DNA of 64,000 bases from Lepidostoma basale (GCA_022606425.2 JAHDVF020000016.1:402501-466500), one strand, 5' to 3'. Numbered from the stretch's first letter, positions 41,757 through 52,239 are shown. The notes: generated by a model not told the origin, from the sequence alone. Program-made: numbers and translations.

Positions 41757-42180
41757 ATTTCTATTACTTCCCTCTACATTCATACATCGTGTCACGTACG
41801 CATGTCGATTTCTCCGACTCCACATGTGACCGATATTTAATATTTGATTGATTTAATCCTGCCACGTTTTTCTCGGCCTTCCTCTATTTCCAGCTTGGTT
41901 CATGTCGTTTATATATGCTTTCTTCGCCGTTCATTATTTTATGTCCAAACCATCTTAACGACCCTTTCATTATTTCACTCATAACACTTTTATTCGCACC
42001 GCATTCACTTATAATATTTGCATTTGACACTCTATCGTGTAAAGATTTTCCGTACATTGATCTAAGAGATCGCATTTCTACTGTATTTAAGTAGAATCTT
42101 TTATCCTTCTTTTGCCGGTTTTATGCTTCACTTCCATACATAAAGGTCGGCACAAGAACACCATTATACACTGCCATGGA
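41757..42180 (-). mobile_element. LINE-T relic
   Basis: The minus strand shows EMRSLRSMYGKSLHDRVSNA and SECGANKSVMSEIMKGSLRW before decaying. The + strand end reads CACTGCCAT, the complement of the AVHNG region. Confidence 0.75.
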
Positions 42181-42239
42181 TATAAGTAAATATTCGTAAA
42201 ATATTAATTCAAACCGTGATTCAAATATTATTTTCGATG

Positions 42240-42505
42240 CAGTGTGTGTTCGAAGACAGAAGGTGGTTTTAAAATGAGAAGTGAGAAAATAGAAATGGGT
42301 ATAGCTCTACCACCGCAAGTAGCCCCCCTTGCCCTGTACTCCTCCAGGTATTCCTCCAGGAGCAGACGTGTCTGCCAGCTGATGGGGAAGGTACGGTTTA
42401 CGGTTATAGTCCTGCAAGGACTCGAAGCGAACACGTCTCAGGATAATTGCAGAGAGTCAGTATTACGGGAAATGCTAGGGGATCGCTATATACAACGTTT
42501 GTAAA
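42240..42505. other. GC-richer island of unknown nature
   Basis: Open on both strands (+ 42244-42504; minus 42228-42434). The composition contrasts with the flanks, and an AAG-GTACGG at about 42390 could be a donor, but no acceptor or homologous domain is clear. It could be an exon, a decayed repeat or neither. Confidence 0.3.
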
Positions 42506-42529
42506 TATAGTGTTACGTTCAACAACAAC

Positions 42530-43205
42530 AAACCATCACGCCGTTTCCCCGTAAAGGTAGGCAGAGAGAACCGCCACACTACTCTATCCTGACACACCTT
42601 TCTAGCTCCTCCACATTCATACAACGAGTCATACACGCATGTCGATTTCTCCGACTTCCTAACATGACCAACGTTTAGAATTCGATTAATTTTAATCATG
42701 CCGTGTTTTTCTCGGTCTACCTCGACTCCGTACTCCATTTACATCGTAAACGCATACTTTCTTAACCATTATTTCTCCATATATGCGCTCTATATGTCCG
42801 AACCAAAGCAGCGCATATAAATTATCCTTTCATAATTTATTTCATAATACCTTCTTCCGCTCCAAACTTATTTCTTATATCAGCAATTAAAATTCTGTCT
42901 TAGGGACCTCATCTCAACCGCATTCATTTTGATCTCATCGTTCTTCTGCCAGTTCCATGCTTCGCTTCCATACATAAGATTTGAGACCAGAACTCCATTG
43001 TAAACGGCAATTTTGGCCTTCATTGATAAATGATTGTTTCCAATGTTTTTAAAGCTACATTCACTTTGTTCCCCGCACTAACCCTTCTTTCGACGTCACT
43101 ATTTGTTCGGCCATCCGCTGTGAACATGCTACCTAAATACACAAATCCACTTACCTGCTCCAAGTTCTTTTGGTTTACACTTATCTATGTTACAGACAGT
43201 CAAAT
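42530..43205 (-). mobile_element. LINE-T relic
   Basis: Minus-strand text covers the C-terminal domain (EYGVEVDREKHGMIKINRIL, then NVGHVRKSEKSTCVYDSLYE), the linker and the VYLGSMFTADG-RSNSDVERRV region near 43100. It carries many frameshifts. Confidence 0.75.
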
Positions 43206-43209
43206 GACT

Positions 43210-43695
43210 CCTCTCTTTATGGAATAAATAATAATGAATTGTTTTTTTTTAACACAGCTATCACCTGTCTCAAGTGACTCTAATATATTCTGGCTTGTGT
43301 ATCTCCGTGAGTTGTATTCTTCTCCAACTATCATTCCACGTGTTGGACAAGAGTCGCCCTCCTTGCGTATTATTACGCCGACTCCACGGCCGTTTGGCGG
43401 AAGTTTACAATAATTTGGGCGGGAAATAAGAGCGGGAAAACGTTTCATTAAATGGACGCGGTAATCTGCCTCGGGGAAATAGCTGCGGTTGGGCAGGGCT
43501 GGTGAGTACGGCCCCATTTCTACTGAACTTAATCGAAAATTGACTTAATTGAGACCCCTCCTGCATACATGTGTTGTTACGAAATATGTTTCAACTGAAC
43601 AATCTTTAATGAAAACCAATATCTCCGCTCTGAATACATAAGGACGAGTTTATAAAATATAGCTTAAAATATATATTATTTAAAATAAAATGAAA
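43210..43695. other. Unassigned stretch, 43210-43695
   Basis: A GC-richer part at 43300-43520 has an open minus frame (43200-43517) with no recognisable motif. The rest is AT-rich. Confidence 0.35.
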
Positions 43696-43699
43696 ACTC

Positions 43700-43880
43700 T
43701 TTCACTTTGTTTAAACCACTTTATTTGAGTAAGCAGCGCCAACCAGTTTCACTCTGTAGCGAACTTCCTTAGGGCTATACACAAATGGTTTGTGTATAGC
43801 CCTGAGGAAGCTCGATACAGAGTGAAACCGGTTGGCGCTACTTACTCAAATAAAGTGGATTATACTAAGTGAAATTGTCA
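43700..43880. repeat. PAL-3 palindrome
   Basis: A near-perfect inverted repeat of about 75 bp per arm is centred near 43790 (GGGCTATACACAAATG / GTTTGTGTATAGCCC at the centre, AACCACTTTATTTGAGTAAG and AATAAAGTGG outside). Each arm holds a hammerhead-like motif pointing outward. Confidence 0.85.
43794..43841 (+). ncRNA. Hammerhead ribozyme candidate with all three stems
   Basis: Stem I GTATAGCC/GGCGCTAC pairs 3 + 3 around a 2x2 internal loop. The core is CTGAGGA, then stem II GCTC/GAGT (four pairs, one wobble), GAAA, the self-complementary ACCGGT as dimer-type stem III, and T at the cleavage position (43833). The second copy at 47427-47474 keeps all of this, with a G-C of stem I changed to G-U. 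The mirror motif on the minus strand (43741-43772) is decayed. This is the best-supported motif in the window; no activity is shown. Confidence 0.65.
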
Positions 43881-43992
43881 AACCGCCAAATAATGTCTTT
43901 TTATCAAATTTAATAATTTATTGTTTCTTGAACAATGATGTAAAACTCCTTATTAAATGTGAATGTGAATAAAACAAATAATGAAGAAAAAA

Positions 43993-45067
43993 TGGAATAA
44001 GTACAAAACTGATCACGGCAATTAAGTCGCTATACACAGAAAGCACTGCTAGTGTCAGAGTAAATGGAGATCTTACAGCCTGGTTTGATATTAATAAAGG
44101 TGTCAAACAGGGTTGCGTAATGTCCCCGTGGTTATTTAATCTGTATATGGACAAATGTATAAAAGAGCTGAAAGGGTTGGATGTAGGTGCCAAAATGAGC
44201 GGAGTGTCAGTAAGCTGTCTCTTGTATGCGGATGACGCTGTCCTTCTTGCAGATAACGAGCATGAACTACAAGTCCTGGTGAATTGTATGTATGAGGTAT
44301 GCATGCGAAATGATCTGATGATGAATGTTAATAAGTCCAAGGTAATGATTTTTGAAAAGGAAGAAACCACGACAGTCTGCAACATTAACGTGAATGGTGA
44401 AAATTTGGAGCAAGTAGTTGAGTTCGTGTATTTAGGTAGTATGTTTACAACAGATGGGCGAGGGGAGAGGGATATTGAAAGAAGGGTTGGGGCAGGCAAC
44501 AAAGTGAATGGTGCACTTAAGGTTGTCATCGCAAACGAAAACCTATCAAAAAAGCTAGAATGGCAGTGCACAATGGTGTTCTTCTACCGACCCTTATGTA
44601 TGGAAGCGAAGCATGGAACTGGCAAAAGAAGGATGAAAGTAGAATAAATGCAGTTGAAATGAGATCTTATAGAAGAATGTGTGAATACTCTGTGTATAAT
44701 AGAGTGCCGAATGAAAATATAAGAAGTGAATGCGGTTCGAATGATGGTGTCATGAACAAAATAATGAAAGGATCATTAAGATGGTTTGGACATATTGAAA
44801 GAATGAATGAAGAAAGAATGGTTAAAAAATTATATGTTTATGATGTAAATGGAACCAGAAATAGAGGAAGACCGAGGAAAACGTGGCACGATCAAATAAA
44901 TCAAATATTGAATGTCGGCCATGTGAGAAGTCAGAGAAATGACACGATGTATGAATGTTGAGGAAGCGAGAGAAATATGTCAGGAAAGAAAAGTGTGGCA
45001 GTCCATTCTTTCTGCCTACCCCTTCGGGAAGACGGCGTGATGGTTAGTTAGTTAGTTAGTTAGTTAC
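43993..45067 (+). mobile_element. Longest LINE-T copy, 10-bp TSD
   Basis: It is flanked by GAAGAAAAAA (43983-43992 and 45068-45077). It starts inside the RT domain, so it is 5'-truncated, and ends with GATGGTTAGTTAGTTAGTTA. This copy defines the family: RT core, linker with AVHNGVLLPTLMYGSEAW, then a C-terminal domain ending SAYPFGKTA. Confidence 0.88.
44041..45040 (+). pseudogene. LINE-T reverse transcriptase, C-terminal part
   Basis: Frame 1 (to 44647) has VNGDLTAWFDINKGVKQGCV, MSPWLFNLYMDKCIKELKGL, the active-site box LLYADDAVLLAD and VEFVYLGSMFTTDG. Around 44560 the reading shifts to a second frame (44560-44961) with AVHNGVLLPTLMYGSEAWNW, then GSLRWFGHIERMNEERMVKK and GRPRKTWHDQINQILNVGHV. 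A second break precedes the final segment. The N-terminal endonuclease and first RT motifs are missing. The clade cannot be fixed from this part alone. Confidence 0.88.
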
Positions 45068-45459
45068 GAAGAAAAAAAAAATAAGTTATATTATATTTTA
45101 GGCGAATGACATGTTTCGCTTTGCTAAGGTATTATCAATTGTAGACTATGTAGATGTATATTAAATGCTGTAAAGTGAAACATGTTATTTCCATAATACA
45201 TAATAAAGCTTCTAGGAAATTTCTTCTTCTTCGATGGTCTTACAGCCCATATCGAACCTCGGCCTTCTTTATTCTTCGCCTCCAACTCCTCCTGTCCTTC
45301 GCTTCGACCCTCCAATCTGACACTCATTTGATAATGCCTTAGAAGGGCGATACATGTCATTCCCATAAAATATAATAAAACTTCTAGAAAACTGACGTTT
45401 TCTTTCGTATTAATTATTTAATATGGAGTTTTACATCATTGCTCAAGAAACAATAAATA

Positions 45460-45635
45460 CTCTTGACATTGGAGAGTATCTTGTATTCCTAATATCGAAC
45501 CATCTATCATGCGTTCCTGGTATTATATATTTATTATATTTTACCTGTTTTCAATAGATGTATTAAACTATAAAAATTGTTTGTAATATCTTTTGGGAAA
45601 ATGAATTTATTAGATTTGATTTGATTTGAAGATAC
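45460..45635 (+). mobile_element. LINE-G 3' UTR and tail
   Basis: Matches the UTR of 16750-16875 (ATCATGCGTTCCTGGTATTA) and ends with GATTTGATTTGAAG. Coding sequence is missing. Confidence 0.7.
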
Positions 45636-45639
45636 AAAA

Positions 45640-46090
45640 ACAGAGTTTTTTCATAATAGTTGACACCCCTGAACCAATTTGGCGGTAGATTAGGCTATTA
45701 AATTACATTTATTATATCCCGGAATGATCCTGCGAGAAGAAAACTCCCGGATTCAGATTCCGTCGGAAGATAATGATTGTTGTCTATTTACGTTATTGCG
45801 GCAGTAAAAATAACGCTGACTCCCGCAAGTCTAATGGCCCTGGACCGAAATTAACATCATTCGCCGGAGCGCTTCGGATAATTGCCGCTATAAGATTATC
45901 GTTAGAAATTAATTAGACTTTACTCCCCTAACGCACAATGTTTGTTTCATCTCATTTCGATTATTTAAAATTTTAAAATAACATATTATTTCAACACTAT
46001 AAATCATAGTCAAACGACTGTAAAAAAAGATACCACCGGTGCGATGTTGTTAAGACAGGAAACCTGAAAGGCAAGAATATATTTTACTTT
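45640..46090. other. Unique-looking stretch, 45640-46090
   Basis: Moderate GC to about 45910, then AT-rich. No exon or repeat is recognised. Confidence 0.35.
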
Positions 46091-46091
46091 T

Positions 46092-46787
46092 TACTTTACT
46101 AACTAACTAACTAAGTATCACGCCGTCTTTCCGAAGGGGTAGGCAGAAAGGATGGACCGAACCACTGTTCTTTCCTGACATACTCGTACTTCTCTCTCTT
46201 CCACAGTATTCATACATCGTGTCATGTGAATAGTGCATTTAAGGTTGGCATCGTGAACAAAAGCCTATCCAAAAAAGCTAAAATGCAGTGCAGCAGTGCA
46301 AAATGGTGTTCTTGTACCGACCCTTATTTATGGAACCAAAGCATGGAACTGGCTAAAGAAGGATGAAAATATAATAAATGCAGTAAAATAAGATATCTTA
46401 GACGAATGTGTACAAAAACTGTATATGATAGAGTGTCAAATAAAAATAAAAGAAGTGAATGCAGTGCGAATGAAAGTATTATGAAGAAAATAATGAAATG
46501 ATCAATATGTTGATTTGAACAAATGGAGAAGAATGAATCAAGAAAGAATGGTAAAAAAAAGTATTTATTAACGATGTAAATGGAACTAGAAATGAGGAAA
46601 ACCGAAGAAAACGTGGCACGATCAAATATATCAAATATTTAATATCAGCCACGCCAAGTGATTCGACGTGCGTGCAATCGAGGAAGGGATCGAGAGAAGT
46701 ATGTCAGGAAAGAACAGTGTGGTGATCTATTATTACTGACTACCTCTTCAGGGAGACGACGTGATAATTAGTTAGTTAGTTAGTTAT
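46092..46787. mobile_element. Two LINE-T ends, tails pointing outward
   Basis: Bases 46092-46228 are the minus-strand end with inverted (CTAA)n at the left. Bases 46229-46787 are a + strand copy from the NSALKVGIVNKSLSKKAKMQ-like region to TTAGTTAGTTAGTTA. They join directly. The + part has several frameshifts. Confidence 0.8.
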
Positions 46788-47078
46788 AAAAGGACGCGAG
46801 CAATCCCTTGTGAGAATAGTCCAGGGTACATCTGCTGAAAGTACTTTAGCTGGAACTCTCGCAGCAATGGAGATGGGATGAAGAGCTGTCTATATTCAGG
46901 GGTGGTGATGAAATAATCAACCACTCTTATTCCACCACTCCTGCGGACACCGTGAGAGTGATATCAAATTGTCGAGAACAGGGGTGGAAGAGGAATAAAT
47001 GTACGAATCTAATAATTTCATAAACCACCAGCAATATGTTTTGTTTACTATAGTAAGGGCAGAAGAGTAAAATATATT

Positions 47079-47296
47079 ATTAATATGTATGATAAAACGA
47101 TCGTTTTCAATGGGTTTTATTATAATATTTATGAATGACATGTTTCGCCCTTCTAAGACATTCGATAATGCCTTTGAAGGGCGAAACATGTCATACATTA
47201 ATATTATAATAAAACTCCTTGAAAACCATCGTTGTTTCATACATATAAATAATTAAATATGGAGTTTCACATCATTGTTTAAGAAACAATAAATAA
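47079..47296. repeat. PAL-1 full palindrome with 12-bp TSD
   Basis: GTAAAATATATT (47067-47078) and GTCAAATATATT (47297-47308) differ by one base and bracket a 218-bp palindrome. The right terminus is TTGTTTAAGAAACAATAAAT. On the + strand the motif at 47162-47192 has TCGATAA, stem II GCCTT/AGGGC, GAAA, ACATGT and C; the minus-strand core has a two-base loss. Confidence 0.8.
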
Positions 47297-47426
47297 GTCA
47301 AATATATTTTTCGACATAAAACACAGTAAAAAAAATCCACTTTCCATTTCAAAACTTTCCCTTTAAGGCTTATTTAAAGAGATTTTCTTGAGAACTTGAG
47401 ATTTTCCCAATAATTTTATAACCAAA

Positions 47427-47474
47427 GTAGCACCAACCGGTTTCACTGTGTAGCGAGCTTCCTCAGGGCTATAC
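47427..47474 (-). ncRNA. Hammerhead ribozyme candidate, second PAL-3 copy
   Basis: On the minus strand: stem I GTATAGCC/GGTGCTAC (one G-U in place of G-C), core CTGAGGA, a three-pair stem II (GCT/AGT), GAAA, ACCGGT, then T. The rest of the palindrome is absent, so this arm survives alone. Confidence 0.55.
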
Positions 47475-47499
47475 ACAAATTGTTTGTATCAAATTTTAA

Positions 47500-48000
47500 T
47501 TTTATAACCGTTTTAAAATGTATTCATAGTTTACTATTTCTAGTTCAAATTTGTAATAAATGAGATATTGTATTATTAAACAGATTATTTAGCTAAAGAA
47601 AAACTGACCGAAGTGAGACTGTTTTTCTTATATACTTCTTTTGTGTGTGTCAATTCGTCGGATTGAAAGAAATTAAAAATTAAATAGACGAGTGAAACTT
47701 ATTAAAGAACATTGGGAGTGCTATGAAAACTTTCTGATAAAACTAATGGAAACTTTTAATAACCTTACCCATACTCGTAACTTACCTTTTCTTAGTTGAC
47801 TTAATTTATATTTGCTATTTAATGCCCTTGATTGTACTCCCCCGCATCGCCGTGAGCTTATGTTGTGTCTTGCATGAGAATAAGGAATTATGTTGGTGAG
47901 TACCTACTGCCATTCCCCACAAGCACTATGCAGAGTGTTCAGAAAACAAAGTCATTTTTGTATTATATTCATGTAAAATTTGTACAATACATTAAACAAT
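47500..48000. other. Unassigned AT-rich stretch, 47500-48000
   Basis: No gene or clear repeat was recognised. Confidence 0.35.
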
Positions 48001-48004
48001 TTAC

Positions 48005-48300
48005 TTACTTACTTAAACAGCCGAAGTCATCCACAGCTGGACGTTTGACTCCACTATAATTCTCCACACATTCCTATATTGCGTCTTCTTCATCATCCAA
48101 TTACCAGCATTTTTTCTTATATCATCAGACTATAATGCGGGGAGTCTCCCTCTGTTAAAAGCTTCATGAAATCTCCACTCTACCACCTTTCAGATCAATC
48201 TTTAGTCTTCCTGTCTGGCAACATGTCCCTCAAATGACCGACTTAGCCACCCTTTCGGCGACATTCATTACTCCCTACCTTCTACGTATTTCAGTATTTC
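48005..48300 (-). mobile_element. LINE relic with TTAC repeats at its edge
   Basis: Starts with TTACTTACTTACTTA and CCACAGCTGGACG, a combination that marks 3' ends of some insect LINEs in reverse. Coding traces on the minus strand are very poor. Confidence 0.45.
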
Positions 48301-48877
48301 AGTACTTACAAGTAGCATGGCTTTTTTATTTTGCCTTTGTGTTAGACGTAGTCTCCATATCGTCGAATTTGTGAGTGTAAGTGTATCTGCTCGAATTCTT
48401 ATATTTGTAAATATAAATAATGTGGTGTTTTAAAGACTTTTCAATAGTTTTACTCATAAAATCAAAGTTAATATCAGAAGACTCATTTTTATACATATTT
48501 TCTGCTTAATAACGTGATTCTTAAAATTTTACATTATGAAAATTTAAACATATATGATATTTTATGTAACTTTACATTCTTACACATCGAATATTTTACA
48601 TTTGTATAGATACATTTTTTTGTTGGTTTAGCTACACAGTAAACTTTTCATTTTTATATTATTTCATTATTAATGAAAGTTTCAATGAGATGGTTTGGAC
48701 ATATGAAAAGAATAAATAAAAAAAGAATGGTAAATGAAGTATACGTTAATGATGTAAAAGGAACTAGAAATAGAAGAAGATCGAGGAAACGTGGTACGAT
48801 CAAATCAAAATATAAAATTTCAGCCAAACGAGGAGTTGGAGGAATCGACGTGTGAGCATAATACGATGTATAAATTT

Positions 48878-49147
48878 ATTCTATATTCGCCATACTTTGT
48901 GTTCTAATTGTTTTATTTCTCTTTTCATACACTTTGTTTAGACAACACTCACATTAAAAAAAATTACATAGACATGTTTCGGACAATCAGTGATACATAT
49001 TATAAAGATACATACAGATTTAAAATATTATTTAAATCTGTACGTATTTTTATAATATGTATCACTGAAGAAGGACTGGTTATCCGAAACATGTCTACGT
49101 ATTTTTTTAATGTAAGTGTTATATAAACAAAATGTATAAAAGGAGAA
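48878..49147. repeat. PAL-4 palindrome with perfect 15-bp TSD
   Basis: ACGATGTATAAATTT occurs at 48863-48877 and 49148-49162, inside the LINE-T copy. The 270-bp insert is a palindrome for most of its length (GACATGTTTCGGA on the left, TCCGAAACATGTC on the right; CAGTGATACATATTATAA and TTATAATATGTATCACTG in the middle). A TSD this long is unusual for DNA transposons and usual for target-primed retrotransposition. Confidence 0.88.
49065..49095 (+). ncRNA. Hammerhead-like motif, PAL-4
   Basis: CTGAAGA, stem II GGA/TCC (three pairs, seven-base loop), GAAA, the palindrome ACATGT, then C. The core is perfect. Stem I is weak. The mirror arm lost part of the core. Confidence 0.5.
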
Positions 49148-49259
49148 ACGATGTATAAATTTTGAGGAACAGAGAGAAGTTTGTCAGAAAAGAACAGTGT
49201 GGCGGTCCATTATTTCTGCCTACCCCTTCAGCGATACGGCGTGAAACTTAGTTAATCAG

Positions 49260-49710
49260 TTTTTACTATTGCTTCGAACTATTTTAAATGCATATGTTGA
49301 AAATGAAATTAAAGAATTTTTGGTTAAATAAAGTTCCGGCCACCCTGCAGTTCTGACTGAAACAAACTAAATCAGGATACAAGGCAGAGACCCACGTAGA
49401 TGGATTCATCTCATTCTTCTCTCGGCATTCTGTTTTCTTACACAAATTAATATTCAACAGTCGCAGCGGTAAACAGACGCCATATTTACTTTCACAGATA
49501 CAACACCACGCACCCACACATGCAGACATTCTAAGCTAATAACAGCAATTTTATAAATTACTCTCTTTTTTACTTTATAACTATTGGCGTACTATATTGA
49601 TGCATTATATTAGAAAACAAAGGGAAATCATGACATTAAAAGTTCCAAGTGGCATTCCAAGAACCAGAAAAAATGTTGAACATTGTTGCGAACCAATCTA
49701 TTGAATTGAA
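49260..49710. other. Unassigned stretch with SINE 3' fragment
   Basis: Bases 49630-49700 match the 3' block of the SINE (CCAAGTGGCATTCCAAGAAC). The rest is unrecognised. Confidence 0.45.
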
Positions 49711-49711
49711 A

Positions 49712-49790
49712 AACTAACTAACCATCACGCCGTCTCACCGAATGGGTAGGCAGTAAAAATGGACTGTCACACTTTAACCCATGCGGCACT
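49712..49790 (-). mobile_element. LINE-T terminal scrap
   Basis: Inverted tail aactaactaacc and the last codons (TCTCACCGAATGGGTAGGCA on the + strand). Confidence 0.6.
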
Positions 49791-49862
49791 CCATTGTTCT
49801 TTTTTCGTCTTCGCCCCCGCGAAACGAAAGAAAATTTTCAAAATCCAAATTATTCTGGTAGA

Positions 49863-49895
49863 CCAGAAGATGGCACCGGGCTGTCGAAACCAATC
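49863..49895 (+). other. Degenerate hammerhead-like motif
   Basis: CCAGAAGA, stem II GGCA/TGTC, GAAA, ACCAAT, then C. Core position 4 is A instead of U and the stem III palindrome is broken. A relative lies near 5700-5760. Confidence 0.3.
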
Positions 49896-49973
49896 GAAGC
49901 CATAAACCTAAGTGGAATTTAACTAAACATGTAAAATACAAATATATTTTTTTAAATATTTTACGCGATGTGA

Positions 49974-50095
49974 TGGGTTGTGAAGCTCATCGCCAACAAT
50001 AGGCATCTCCCTAACACACTTTGATCATCCAACGTCCACAAAATAAATCTAAAACAAATAATATAAAATACAATGATATAAAATAATATCTTCTT
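49974..50095. repeat. Repeat E, copy 2
   Basis: Inverse copy of 13890-14020 (GATGGGTTGTGAAGCTCATC, then CACAAAATAAATCTAAAACA). Confidence 0.6.
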
Positions 50096-50310
50096 CTTCT
50101 TTTTGTCCTGTCACACCTCCGTGGTGCATAGGGCCTCAAGGAACCTTCTCCACCCGACTCTATCGCATGCCTGATGCCTAACATCATCCCAAGTGAGGCC
50201 TGTTGCCTTAACCTCGTCCTGCAGGGCTCTTCTCCAGGTGGATCTAGGTCTCCTTCGCTTCCTCTTTCCCCCCATAGGGGACCAGTCTAGTGCGCCCTGA
50301 GCGATGCGAC
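50096..50310 (-). mobile_element. LINE-D 3' end
   Basis: The minus strand reads LVPYGGKRKRRRPRSTWRRA, LQDEVKATGLTWDDVRHQAC and GWRRFLEALCTTEV. It is better preserved than 12336-12815, with a tail region rich in AAG. Confidence 0.8.
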
Positions 50311-50524
50311 CGATCCACTGATATAATAAAATAACAAAATAAAAATAATATAAAAATAATAAATTGTTCTTTTTAGATGGTGCAAATGTTGTCAGCTGGA
50401 CAATGCGGACTTTTGTGTTTAGTTAATTTATATTCCACGTATCCACTGTTCTTTTAAATAACTGTAATTAGGCACTTAAAATAATCCAACTCTAGCGAGA
50501 ACTTCAAAATGTTATAAAATTTTG

Positions 50525-51118
50525 AATTTAAACAAACAACCCTTCACGCCGTTACCCGAAGGGGTAGGCAGAGAGAATGGACCGCCACACTATTCGATCC
50601 TGACACACGTCTCTAGCTTCCTCCACATTCATACAGCGAGTCAAATTTGCACGTCGATTCTTCTAATTTCTAACATGGCCGACTATTAAAATTTGATTAA
50701 GCTGGTCGTGCATCAAGTTATCTTCGGTTTCCCACGACTCCATTCACACCGTTAACGTATCCTTTCTTAACCATTATTCGTTCGTTCATGCTTTCCATAT
50801 GTCCAAACTTCCTAAGTGATCTTTTCATAATTTTGTTAATAATAATTTCTTCAATGAAATTGAATGGTAAAATTTATATGCTAACGATGTAAATGGAACC
50901 AGAAATAGAAGAAGACCGAGGAAAACGTGGCACGATCAAAGAAATCAAATATTGAATGCCGGCCATGTGAGGAGTCAGAGAAATCGACGCGCGTGCATGA
51001 CACGATGTATGAATGTTGAGGGAGTGAGAGAAATATGTCAGGAAAAAAAATGGGTGGCAGTCCATTATTTCTGCCTACCCCTTCGGAGAGACGGCGTGAT
51101 GGTTAGTTAGTTAGTTAC
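50525..51118. mobile_element. Two LINE-T ends, tails pointing outward
   Basis: A minus-strand end (50525-50866) meets a + strand end (50867-51118), which finishes GGCGTGATGGTTAGTTAGTT. The arrangement is the same as at 46092-46787. Confidence 0.8.
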
Positions 51119-51199
51119 AATCTTTACCTATTACAAAGTAAAAATTATTAGGTATTTTAATGTAGGTATTAAACATTGATGTGAAATGAACTCGCGGAG

Positions 51200-51475
51200 T
51201 AAATATGAGATGTGGCCGCGAAATGTGATTATTGAACTCCAGCCTCCCCCCGACCGCAATGAGCGCACGTCCCGCGTACGCCGTTATTATAGAATTCAAG
51301 GAGCGTCCCGTGCCCACGTGGGGCTGGCTGGATAGTACGGGGGCACTGTATAGGCTGCACACTGCACACTGCACAGTGCAGGAGGCTGCCGGCACCGCGC
51401 CAACAGTGAAACAAGGCGTACTCACTATTTGTGCACGGGAATATCTCTCCGGACACACTCAACTGGGGCTCGAGG
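51200..51475. other. GC-rich unique patch
   Basis: This is one of the GC-richest parts of the window, with short direct repeats (CTGCACACTGCACACTGCAC). Open on both strands without a recognisable protein. It might be a regulatory or exonic island. Confidence 0.3.
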
Positions 51476-51489
51476 AGATTACTATATTT

Positions 51490-51905
51490 AATATCTACAA
51501 GATGTAGTCATAGTGAGATGGAGACATAATGAGATGGAGTAGGCAAAGAAGACGATTCTGGAAGGACTGTGTAAGGAATGGATCCAGAAAAAATTCCTAA
51601 TATCGTGATGCACGAGACTCCAGAGGGCCGTCGACCACCAAAGAGATGAAAAGAAGGCTGGTCATCTTCATCACAGGAAGAAAGTTGATATCTACAATCA
51701 AAAGAAGAAGAAGAGAAGAAGAAGATGTAGTCGTAGATGTTGTTCGATGGGTAGACTAAGAAGATGTCACTGGAGAAAGCGTGTTCTGAAAGAATTATAA
51801 GCAAAGCGGCAAAGAAATTATCTCCAGGAAGACCACTTAAAAGATGGCGAAACATCTACATACATCCCAGGAACAGACTCCGAGAAACTACAGGACACAT
51901 ATATT
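51490..51905 (+). mobile_element. Two LINE-B 3' ends in tandem
   Basis: The first ends in AAAGAAGAAGAAGAGAAGAA at about 51720. The second (VVRWVD.EDVTGESVF-like, then SPGRPLKRWRN) runs to about 51905. Confidence 0.65.
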
Positions 51906-51919
51906 AAATTAACTAGAAA

Positions 51920-52230
51920 AAACTAACTAACTAACCATTACGCCGTTTCATTACGCCCACTGGAGGGGTAAGCAGAGATGATGGACCGCCATACCATTCT
52001 GTCCTGACATACCTCTCTAGATTCCCCTACATTCGTACATCGTAACATACACGCTGGTCGATTTTTCCGACTTCGAATGTGGCCGCCTTTCAGTATTTGA
52101 TTAATTTGGTCATGCCATACTTTCCTTGGTCTTCCACGGCTTTTCTTTCAACTCAAACTGCTTGTATACAACATTTTAACCATTTTTCTCTCGTCCATTC
52201 GTTCCATATTTCTAAGCCATCTTAGGGAAG
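51920..52230 (-). mobile_element. LINE-T 3' end
   Basis: Inverted tail aactaactaactaacc, then the terminal domain on the minus strand up to the MERMDE segment near 52200. Confidence 0.75.
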
Positions 52231-52239
52231 AAGAAAATT

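Larger units (their letters stand above)
43912..45455. repeat. PAL-1 region split by LINE-T
   Basis: The left terminus TTATTGTTTCTTGAACAATG (43918) and the right part (45085-45455) belong to PAL-1 copies interrupted by a long LINE-T. The right part has itself been enlarged: a second half-palindrome and a minus-strand LINE scrap at about 45217-45325 are included. The motif at 45328-45356 has GATA in place of GAAA. Confidence 0.7.
48672..49255 (+). mobile_element. LINE-T copy split by PAL-4
   Basis: The first part (48672-48877) reads VSMRWFGHMKRINKKRMVNE, then VYVNDVKGTRNRRRSRKR. The copy resumes at 49163 and ends at GGCGTGAAACTTAG. The break is filled by PAL-4. Confidence 0.8.
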
